A stretch of 7,745 nt of DNA from Candidatus Heimdallarchaeota archaeon (lineage in GTDB: Archaea; Asgardarchaeota; Heimdallarchaeia; Heimdallarchaeales; Heimdallarchaeaceae). Positions 1 through 5,454 of the stretch are shown here, piece by piece. Within the stretch, counting starts at the first letter, position 1; each line of letters begins with the position of its first letter. Both the position numbers and the translations under genes were made by a program. Below the pieces are notes generated by a model that made no database searches, was not told where the DNA came from, and saw only the letters and a program-made list of their open reading frames with translations. The stretch lies in assembly GCA_016839985.1 (NCBI GenBank), contig JAEOTG010000314.1:1-7745 (forward strand). Direction: 5' to 3'.

Positions 1-512
1 AAGCAATTAACATACTAGAAAGAACTATAGAAGCATTAGAAAAACAAACAGGAGTTAGGTATAAAGGAGTCTTATATGGTCAATTTATGAAAACAACTGA
101 TGATATTTATTTAATAGAATTTAATGTTAGATTTGGCGATCCTGAAGCTTTAAATGTTCTACAGCTTTTGGAAACAGATTTTAACGAACTCTCTCACCAG
201 ATGATTGATGGGAACCTAAAGAAAGCAAGATTCAGTCCTTTGTCAACAGTGTGCACATATCTAGTTCCTAATGGGTATCCAACATCACCAAGAGAAGCTC
301 AAGAAATAAAGATTAAAGATTCTATTAACATTGACTTATATTATGCATCCGTTTATAGAATTAAAAAATCTTTGAGGACAACAAAAAGTAGAGCCATAGC
401 ATTAGTTGGAACTGGTCAGAATTTAGAAGAAGCAAGAGAAAAAATCAACAAAAATATCTCTAAGATTGAAGGTAACTTATATTACAGAAAGGATATTGGA
501 TTATATCTATAA
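1..512 (+). CDS. purD: Phosphoribosylamine-glycine ligase (GARS), C-terminal part
   Basis: PurD joins glycine to 5-phosphoribosylamine using ATP, the second step of de novo purine synthesis, in the cytoplasm. The open frame runs in from the left edge (first full codon at base 3), so only about 169 C-terminal residues of a family usually slightly over 400 aa are visible. Seen directly: YKGVLYGQFM followed by IEFNVRFGDPEA, the conserved ATP-grasp segment whose Glu and Asn bind Mg-ATP; then CTYLVPNGYP and, near the end, ALVGTGQNLEEA and YYRKDIG, which match the C-terminal domain of PurD proteins. No frameshift or internal stop is seen. An internal ATG at base 87 lies inside the ATP-grasp domain and is not the real start. 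It is the only + strand gene in the window and ends 16 bp from the convergent pyrI stop. Confidence 0.95.
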   Translation, partial: AINILERTIEALEKQTGVRYKGVLYGQFMKTTDDIYLIEFNVRFGDPEALNVLQLLETDFNELSHQMIDGNLKKARFSPLSTVCTYLVPNGYPTSPREAQEIKIKDSINIDLYYASVYRIKKSLRTTKSRAIALVGTGQNLEEAREKINKNISKIEGNLYYRKDIGLYL

Positions 513-528
513 TAAATTTAAACTTGAG

Positions 529-999
529 TTAGAATGTCCTATTAAGATACTTTTGTTCTATTAAGCGGTCACAATATACACACCGAAGAATAAGTGGTTC
601 CTTTGAAATCACATCAAATGAAGATACTATTGGTTCACGTGTATTAGAGATGCAATTAGGATTAAGACAGCTGATGAAATCTTCAACATGATCTGGAATT
701 TTTAGGTGGATCTTCTCTTTTACATTGTAATTTTCAATTATGTTTACTGTTGCAGTTGGAGCAATAAAAGATAACTTTTGTATTTCAGATTGATTCAAAG
801 CTTTTCCTTTGATTTTTACTACATCTTTTAATGACATAACTTTCGATGAAACTCTAATTGCGAGAGCAACGGTATAAGGATAATTAGCATCGATTCCAAG
901 AACTTCCAAAATCTTTAAAGCTTTTCCTGGAGGAATTCTATCAATAACTGTTCCTTCTTGTATTTTTGTTACTATCAGTTTATCATTTTTCTCACTCAT
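529..999 (-). CDS. pyrI: Aspartate carbamoyltransferase regulatory chain
   Basis: PyrI is the non-catalytic chain of aspartate carbamoyltransferase. It binds nucleotide effectors through its N-terminal domain and clamps the catalytic trimers together through a zinc domain. The 156-aa product has the usual family length. The effector-domain landmarks TVIDRIPPGKALKILEVLGI lie at residues 17-36. The zinc site is C111-x4-C116 then C140-x2-C143, within CLNPNCISN and CVYCDRLI, as in the E. coli protein. The ATG at 999 is separated from the pyrB stop by one base, so the two are one transcript with coupled translation, in the usual archaeal order pyrB then pyrI. All four zinc ligands are present, so the chain looks functional. 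Confidence 0.97.
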   Translation of the reverse strand: MSEKNDKLIVTKIQEGTVIDRIPPGKALKILEVLGIDANYPYTVALAIRVSSKVMSLKDVVKIKGKALNQSEIQKLSFIAPTATVNIIENYNVKEKIHLKIPDHVEDFISCLNPNCISNTREPIVSSFDVISKEPLILRCVYCDRLIEQKYLNRTF

Positions 1000-1000
1000 A

Positions 1001-1918
1001 CTAAGCTATCTCCAAATATTTTAAAATCAAAGCCATTCTAATCCAAACACCATTTTGAGCTTGATCGAAATATCTTGAATGCTTAAGTTTATCTATTTTA
1101 TAATCAATTTCATCAACTCTTGGCAGAGGATGAAGAATAATCATATTTTCCTTTGCTTTCTCGATATCGTCTGGATTTATTTGATAAATACCCTTCAACC
1201 TTTCATAATCTGTTGGATCTGGAAAACGTTCTTTTTGAATTCTTGTAACATACAATACATCTAACTCATCTATAATTTCTCTTAGGTTTTCAAATGTAGA
1301 ATATTCACAGTTCATCTCTTGAAGTCTAAGAGTAATATTTTTCCTCAAATTTAGTGCAGGTGGAGATATAAGATTTATTTCAACATTGTTATATTTTGCT
1401 AATGAAAAAAGCAAAGAAGGGATAGTTCTCCCATATAATAGATCTCCCATTACTCCTATTTTTAAATTATCAATTTTCTTGAATTCCTTCTGAATTGTAT
1501 ATAGATCTAAGAGAGCTTGTGTTGGGTGTTCTTGTGTTCCTGTTCCACCAGAAATAAAAGGAATAGTAGCAAATTCTTCAGCTATTTGACTGATTCCTTC
1601 AATATAGTGACGAATAACTGCAATATGAGCATAATGATTAATCATTCTAATTGTATCTGCAATACTTTCTCCTTTAACAGCACTACTCGATTTTGAGCTA
1701 GTAAATCCAAGAATTTTTCCTCCTAATCTCAACATAGCACTTTCAAAAGATAGTCTAGTTCGTGTACTCGGCTCAAAAAAAAGTGTTGCCAAGATCTTAC
1801 CTTTGCATTTATCTGCAAAATCAGAAGGATTTTCTTCTATAGATGAAGCAAGAGAAAAAATTTCTTGAAAGAAATCTCTTGAGATATTTCTAACAGAGAA
1901 AAGATGTTGTCGTATCAT
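1001..1918 (-). CDS. pyrB: Aspartate carbamoyltransferase catalytic chain
   Basis: PyrB transfers the carbamoyl group of carbamoyl phosphate to aspartate, the committed step of pyrimidine synthesis. The 305-aa product is of normal length. Visible motifs in order: FEPSTRTRLSFESA with the carbamoyl-phosphate loop STRTR at 51-55; SSSAVKGES (about 77-85) with the mobile-loop lysine K82 that reaches into the neighbouring active site; R103; EHPTQALLDLYT starting at 130 with H131; GDLLYGRT at 158-165; VTRIQKERF (about 224-232), whose Arg belongs to the aspartate-binding 230s loop; and HPLPRVDEI at 263-271. The HPTQ motif is preceded by GGTGTQE where many homologues have GDG, a small departure. ATG start with a TATA-like box about 41 bp upstream. 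It leads the pyrBI operon. Confidence 0.97.
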   Translation of the reverse strand: MIRQHLFSVRNISRDFFQEIFSLASSIEENPSDFADKCKGKILATLFFEPSTRTRLSFESAMLRLGGKILGFTSSKSSSAVKGESIADTIRMINHYAHIAVIRHYIEGISQIAEEFATIPFISGGTGTQEHPTQALLDLYTIQKEFKKIDNLKIGVMGDLLYGRTIPSLLFSLAKYNNVEINLISPPALNLRKNITLRLQEMNCEYSTFENLREIIDELDVLYVTRIQKERFPDPTDYERLKGIYQINPDDIEKAKENMIILHPLPRVDEIDYKIDKLKHSRYFDQAQNGVWIRMALILKYLEIA

Positions 1919-1950
1919 ACTTATCTTTCTTCCAAAAGAGAAAAAATAAT

Positions 1951-1964
1951 CATAGTTATAAAAG
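1951..1964 (-). promoter_or_regulatory. TATA-like promoter of pyrBI
   Basis: On the minus strand, TTTTATAA (1956-1963) is centred about 41 bp before the pyrB ATG. With the usual archaeal spacing of about 25 nt from TATA centre to start of transcription, the leader would be about 16 nt. No strong Shine-Dalgarno sequence is seen, though a GGAAG lies just before the gene. There is no room for a long attenuator-type leader. Confidence 0.5.
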
Positions 1965-1988
1965 ATGTGATAGACACATTATTTTTTG

Positions 1989-2005
1989 CAAAACAAAGTA
2001 AAATG
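1989..2005 (-). terminator. Possible T-rich terminator after the RING-like gene
   Basis: Read on the minus strand, CATTTTACTTTGTTTTGC lies about 30 nt after the stop of the RING-like gene and before the pyrB promoter. Archaeal terminators are often T-rich tracts without a hairpin. The tract is interrupted and the call is weak. Confidence 0.3.
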
Positions 2006-2033
2006 AAGGTTTTTAGATATGTTTCTATTCATA

Positions 2034-2621
2034 TTATGTTGAACTAAAAACTAGTTGTTTCTCTTTATAGGATAAGTAGCCTTTTACCAATGAACCTTTA
2101 TCTAATTCTGATCGACACATTGGACAAGATGATTTTTCTGTTAACCAATCTTCAAAATGTTTTGGATGTCCTGCATAACTACAATTGGGACACAAAATTA
2201 CAGCTAGTTTATCTTTTTCTTTCAAATCAAACTCTTGTAAGCAAATTATACATTTGTTCCCAGAAATAGCCTCTTCAACGAACTTTGCCCATTCTCTTAT
2301 CTCTTCTTTTTCTTGTTCATCGTATTCTTCAGTAGAATCCACTCGAAATTGCCTAATAGTACTCACTATTTTCTCCTTATTTACATAAGATATGGATGCA
2401 GAATTTTGTATTCTCTGTTCGAGGTTAGATAGAAATGAAGAAAAACCTCTTCTGAATGTTTCCAGTGTTCTTTGAAACCTTTTTTCGATTTTTGAAGCAA
2501 AAGGTTCTTTCATATCGTTTCCTGTTGTTTCTTCCCTTATTTTCTTACCACAATAGGCGCAAAAAACACTTTCTTCTGGAAGCTTTTTTTTACAAAATGG
2601 ACAAGAAATAATGAGAACCAC
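2034..2621 (-). CDS. Zinc-ribbon and RING-like zinc finger protein
   Basis: A 195-aa protein with two apparent zinc modules. Residues 7-24 form a zinc ribbon, C7-x2-C10-x10-C21-x2-C24 (CPFC, CAYCGKKI). Residues 124-169 form a RING-like pattern: C124-x2-C127-x16-C144-x2-C147-x4-H152-x2-H155-x10-C166-x2-C169. The segment HFEDWLTEKSSCPMCRSEL matches the second half of RING fingers, including the tryptophan and the CPxCR end that contact E2 enzymes in eukaryotic proteins. The middle (about 40-118) is charged and probably helical. The start is GTG, directly after the TAG of the upstream gene with no spacer, so translation is likely coupled. RING domains usually act as ubiquitin ligases or protein-binding modules; whether this one does is unknown. 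A plain metal-binding scaffold is the alternative. No ubiquitin-like or E1/E2 gene is in the window. Confidence 0.75.
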   Translation of the reverse strand: MVLIISCPFCKKKLPEESVFCAYCGKKIREETTGNDMKEPFASKIEKRFQRTLETFRRGFSSFLSNLEQRIQNSASISYVNKEKIVSTIRQFRVDSTEEYDEQEKEEIREWAKFVEEAISGNKCIICLQEFDLKEKDKLAVILCPNCSYAGHPKHFEDWLTEKSSCPMCRSELDKGSLVKGYLSYKEKQLVFSST

Positions 2622-3482
2622 CTACTCAGGTAACTCTTTCTTAGCTTGGCATTGAGAACAATACCACCATGAACCACCTGTCGGAGGAAAATATCTGGAC
2701 ATACCCAATCCACAAGTTTCACATACTTCACTGTGGTCTTCAAACTCAAGAGCAATCTGTAGAAAATCATGCGTTTCTAAGAAATACTTCGCAAATTTTA
2801 TTGAATCTAAAACTGTTTCAAGATCTAGAAATTCTATATTTGATCCATGAATTCTGTGAGTTGTTACATAATCAAATGCTTGTATTGGTTTAATTTTTCC
2901 TTCAGCTAAAGGATTACTAGCAATGTATACATTTTCAGAGGAATTAACGATCATTTCTATCAAACTTCTGTTCTGTAATCCAAAACCAAGCATGTTAAAA
3001 GGAAGCAAGAAGAGATTAATCTTAGGATTAGATGTTATGAAAAACGATACTGATCCAATAGGCTCTTTAGTATATATCCCAATATTTTTGCAATACTTTG
3101 AGAGAGCATTAAGATATTTGTTTAACAGATCATTATCTCTTTGATCTGCAAGATTATAATCCAAGAATAATGCAGTGGGTGAAAAATTCAAATTATCCAT
3201 AAGTCGAGTTATTTCTCCAATATCTACAAATTTGATAATTAACATAATTTTTATTTCGCTTAATTCATCATTTAGTACATTAAAGAATTGAACCATTTCA
3301 TCATTATAAAGATAAAATAAGCAACCTTCAGCGCCAGCATGATAAGATCTAGTAACCAGAGATAGAAGAGATTCTAGATTCTTAACTGGATAATCATCAG
3401 GAATGGAATCAAAAGTGGGGTATCTTACAGATCCTACTATTACTTTGGGAATGATTTCTTTTAATTTATCCAACGCACTCAT
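2622..3482 (-). CDS. Unrecognised protein with C-terminal zinc ribbon, possibly TIM-barrel-like
   Basis: I do not recognise this gene firmly. The product is 286 aa from the ATG at 3482. Most of it alternates short hydrophobic strands and helices (VIVGSVRYP, AGAEGCLFYLY, IKIMLIIKF, TALFLDYNL, NIGIYTKEP, NVYIASNPLAEGKIKP, AFDYVTTHRI), a rhythm that recalls TIM barrels; NPLAEGKI with AFDYV loosely recalls late strands of aldo-keto-reductase-like barrels. That is a fold guess without visible catalytic residues. The last 35 residues hold a zinc ribbon, C254-x2-C257-x17-C275-x2-C278, with the aromatic-rich GGSWWYCSQC. A TTG at 3491 would add three residues. The TATA-like box at 3511-3520 would put transcription near 3490, which fits either start; ATG is preferred by codon type. 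It is the first gene of a two-gene unit with the RING-like gene. Confidence 0.7.
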   Translation of the reverse strand: MSALDKLKEIIPKVIVGSVRYPTFDSIPDDYPVKNLESLLSLVTRSYHAGAEGCLFYLYNDEMVQFFNVLNDELSEIKIMLIIKFVDIGEITRLMDNLNFSPTALFLDYNLADQRDNDLLNKYLNALSKYCKNIGIYTKEPIGSVSFFITSNPKINLFLLPFNMLGFGLQNRSLIEMIVNSSENVYIASNPLAEGKIKPIQAFDYVTTHRIHGSNIEFLDLETVLDSIKFAKYFLETHDFLQIALEFEDHSEVCETCGLGMSRYFPPTGGSWWYCSQCQAKKELPE

Positions 3483-3510
3483 CGAACTCAATAAAATAAT
3501 AAACTATCGT

Positions 3511-3520
3511 TTTTTAAAAC
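3511..3520 (-). promoter_or_regulatory. TATA-like promoter of the zinc-ribbon/RING unit
   Basis: GTTTTAAAAA on the minus strand is centred about 33 bp before the ATG at 3482 and about 25 bp before the alternative TTG at 3491. Transcription would therefore begin at or within a few bases of the coding start, giving a very short leader or none. Confidence 0.4.
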
Positions 3521-3546
3521 TTATCGCAATAATATGATGAAATTTA

Positions 3547-3568
3547 GATAAAAAATAATGAAAAAACA
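3547..3568 (-). terminator. T-rich terminator after the radical SAM gene
   Basis: Immediately after the TGA of the radical SAM gene the minus strand reads TGTTTTTTCATTATTTTTTA: two runs of six T within 20 nt. This is the form expected of an archaeal intrinsic terminator, and it lies before the promoter of the next unit. Confidence 0.5.
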
Positions 3569-4822
3569 TCAATTCTTGATAGCTATTAGGTTTTTCCATT
3601 CATCTTTTGAGGAAAGAAATAGACAATTATTAGTTTCAACAATTTCCAAGATAATGCTAGTAATCTCACTTGAAAAGGGTAAAGATTGGATTTCCTCATT
3701 TGACATTGAATATATATCTTGATTTAATAGTTCACAAAATTTTGCTGCTTGATGATATTCTTTGATGTTAATTTCTTCCGATTTGTTGATTTTATCTTGA
3801 AGAAATGCAATTCTATAAAGAGCTGTCGCAATCAATAAATTTGCATGAATCTGTCCATCTGGGATTATCCTTGGTTCATAGAAGAAAAGGTTATTCTTCT
3901 TACTGAGCTCATAACCTTTTTTGATGGGATCTATAAGATTTAATAATTCAGCTTTCTTGGGATTAGGTTGACCATATTTGTTATTATTTGAGTAAATAAG
4001 CTTGTATTTCTCCAGATATTCGGGAAAATGTGTTTCAATAGTTTTCAAAAAATCTTGTTTATTTCTGCCTGGAGATAATGTTAATCCTCCTGAGATGATA
4101 AATTCTGCATTAACTTCTTTGGCTTTGTTTATAATCTGAGAAAGATTATCTTGACTGTCCCCGATGAATGGTAAAACTGGTGTTATATAAATTCCAGATG
4201 AAATTCCATTTTCTCTCAATATTCTTACAGTTTCAAAACGTTCTGAAGTCGAACTGGCATTTGGTTCAAAGATCTTCTGCATTTCTTCATCATATAGAGT
4301 GACAGTAACATCTACTCGAGCAAAAGAATCTTGATGAATCTTATTGAGAAGATCTAAATCGCGAAGAACAAAACTACTTTTTGTTAATATTCTGATAGGA
4401 AAACCATAATCATATGCTATTTGTAGAAGCTTTCTAGTTATTTCAACCTTTTTTTCAGCAGGTTGGTATACATCACAAACATTCCCAAACATGCTGATTA
4501 CAAACTTGGGTGGGAGACTTGATTTTATGTCATTATTTGAATATGGAATATAGTCAACTAGAGTGGATGTTCTGTTCCTATTATATGGAATGAAATCTTT
4601 CTTCTTAAGATAGCTTTCTAAGAGCTCAGGAGCATTTATCTTTACTCTTATTCTTTCACAATAATCATGGTGCATATAATATTCTTCAGATTTTCCAAAA
4701 CAGTAAGCACAATTATGATAACATCCTTGATATGGATTGAGATGTACTTGAGATGGTGTCTGTGAACTAGTTCTGATCAATGTTTTTGCTTTAAATGGTT
4801 GGATAATCAAATCAATCCACAT
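3569..4822 (-). CDS. Radical SAM protein of the SplB/Rv2578c-like group
   Basis: A 417-aa cytoplasmic radical SAM protein. The [4Fe-4S] motif C34-x3-C38-x2-C41 sits in NPYQGCYHNCAYCFG, the form typical of the spore photoproduct lyase-like and Rv2578c-like families. Other family landmarks follow: HHDYCERIRVKINAPELL (51-68), FGNVCDVYQPAEKK (112-125), ITRKLL, ILTKSSFVLRDLDLL (145-159), EPNASSTSERF (186-196) and PVLPFIGD (215-222). The cluster and S-adenosylmethionine would generate a 5'-deoxyadenosyl radical; the substrate is not known for this group. DNA photolesion repair is known only for true SplB, and I would not transfer it here. It stands alone, with its own TATA box upstream and a T-rich tract after it. 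The ATG start precedes the conserved region by a normal distance. Family assignment is firm, specific function is not. Confidence 0.88.
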   Translation of the reverse strand: MWIDLIIQPFKAKTLIRTSSQTPSQVHLNPYQGCYHNCAYCFGKSEEYYMHHDYCERIRVKINAPELLESYLKKKDFIPYNRNRTSTLVDYIPYSNNDIKSSLPPKFVISMFGNVCDVYQPAEKKVEITRKLLQIAYDYGFPIRILTKSSFVLRDLDLLNKIHQDSFARVDVTVTLYDEEMQKIFEPNASSTSERFETVRILRENGISSGIYITPVLPFIGDSQDNLSQIINKAKEVNAEFIISGGLTLSPGRNKQDFLKTIETHFPEYLEKYKLIYSNNNKYGQPNPKKAELLNLIDPIKKGYELSKKNNLFFYEPRIIPDGQIHANLLIATALYRIAFLQDKINKSEEINIKEYHQAAKFCELLNQDIYSMSNEEIQSLPFSSEITSIILEIVETNNCLFLSSKDEWKNLIAIKN

Positions 4823-4855
4823 TAAGATTTCTTTTGGTAAAATAGCAATTTTTCG

Positions 4856-4863
4856 ATATATAA
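4856..4863 (-). promoter_or_regulatory. TATA box of the radical SAM gene
   Basis: TTATATAT on the minus strand is a near-ideal archaeal TATA box, centred about 37 bp before the ATG at 4822. Transcription would begin near 4835, leaving a leader of about 12 nt. No Shine-Dalgarno sequence is evident in that leader. Confidence 0.6.
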
Positions 4864-4980
4864 GGAGATAGAATTATGTTCCTTCTGTATTTCAATTCCT
4901 CTCTTTTTTCTTCCTTATTAATTTAATAGAGATATATGTGCTAATATAGATTACAACAAATATTATTAAAGCTCTATTTT

Positions 4981-5103
4981 CTATTTCTGGAATGATGGTC
5001 CTCCCATTGGATTGGGATCATAAACTCCTCTTCCCCCGAAGCTTCCATCTATAGCATATCCTCCAGAACCATGAATATCATATAAATGTAGGATTCTTGT
5101 TTT
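4981..5103 (-). pseudogene. Orphan glycine-rich coding-like fragment without a start codon
   Basis: This lies in the 320-bp gap between fixX and the radical SAM gene. Between a TAA at 5104-5106 and a TAG at 4981-4983 one minus-strand frame stays open for 40 sense codons and reads like protein: DIHGSGGYAIDGSFGGRG followed by VYDPNPMGGPSFQK. Many codons begin with G and use GGA, AGA and GAT. G+C over 5001-5070 is 34 of 70 bases against 19 of 90 in the adjoining 4891-4980. No ATG, GTG or TTG lies in frame before residue 33 (ATG at 5008), so it is either the tail of a lost gene, a peptide with a non-standard start, or not coding. A second frame, 4974-5048, has an ATG and encodes a 24-aa charged peptide (MEASGEEEF...). 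A TATA-like ATTTATAT lies at 5080-5087. The function is unknown. Confidence 0.3.
5080..5087 (-). promoter_or_regulatory. Possible TATA box in the fixX-radical SAM gap
   Basis: ATTTATAT on the minus strand would start transcription near 5058, about 10 nt before the ATG at 5048 of the 24-aa alternative frame. A GGAGG lies at 5060-5064, at the edge of such a transcript. It could drive a small RNA or peptide. AT-rich DNA yields such boxes by chance, so confidence is low. Confidence 0.2.
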
Positions 5104-5116
5104 TTAAAGATAGTTG

Positions 5117-5142
5117 AATAGAAAAAGAGAAAATACGAAAAA
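5117..5142 (-). terminator. T-rich terminator after fixX
   Basis: Directly after the fixX TAG the minus strand is almost purely pyrimidine and T-rich (TTTTTCGTATTTTCTCTTTT and on). No hairpin is seen. This fits archaeal T-tract termination of the fixCX transcript. Confidence 0.45.
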
Positions 5143-5454
5143 CTAGCTTTGTTTGAATTCTACTCCAAATCCGCCTTTTGGATGATCCCAATCCACACTT
5201 CCGTGAGGACAAACTATCCTACAAGTTCCACATTCAAGACATGCGATGTAATCAAAAGAAACGGGACCTTCTGCTTCTTCTCCTTCAGTGAATTTGTAGC
5301 AGTCTGCTGGACATCCATATACACAATCAAATGTTGTACATTTACTTTTACAAATCTCTGGATTAATTGTTATATGTGCATAATTTTGATCTGAGGTAAA
5401 CTTGGTTAAATCTAATTTTTCTTCTATTGTCATAGGTTTTTTTGCTTTACTCAT
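5143..5454 (-). CDS. fixX: FixX-type ferredoxin-like protein
   Basis: FixX is the iron-sulfur partner of FixC; together they correspond to the flavin and ferredoxin parts of ETF:quinone oxidoreductase and pass electrons to the quinone pool. The 103-aa product is of typical FixX length. The cluster site is C72-x2-C75-x2-C78-x3-C82 in CLECGTCRIVCPHGSVDW, followed by the family ending HPKGGFGVEF. Five further cysteines occur earlier (35, 39, 44, 48, 52). C52 belongs to the conserved CPADCYKF region; whether they hold a second cluster cannot be told from sequence alone. The ATG overlaps the fixC TGA by four bases (ATGA), indicating translational coupling and complex formation. Confidence 0.93.
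   Translation of the reverse strand: MSKAKKPMTIEEKLDLTKFTSDQNYAHITINPEICKSKCTTFDCVYGCPADCYKFTEGEEAEGPVSFDYIACLECGTCRIVCPHGSVDWDHPKGGFGVEFKQS

Noticed and set aside
87..512. A short independent gene starting at ATG 87
   Set aside because: The same frame is open back to the window edge and encodes PurD sequence before this ATG, which is an internal methionine in the ATP-grasp domain.
2537..2770. Minus-strand frame of 77 codons across the junction of the zinc-ribbon and RING-like genes
   Set aside because: It overlaps two better supported genes in another frame and its translation shows no domain-like pattern; a shadow.
5149..5394. Plus-strand frame of 81 codons opposite fixX
   Set aside because: It lies wholly within the conserved fixX gene on the opposite strand; a shadow.
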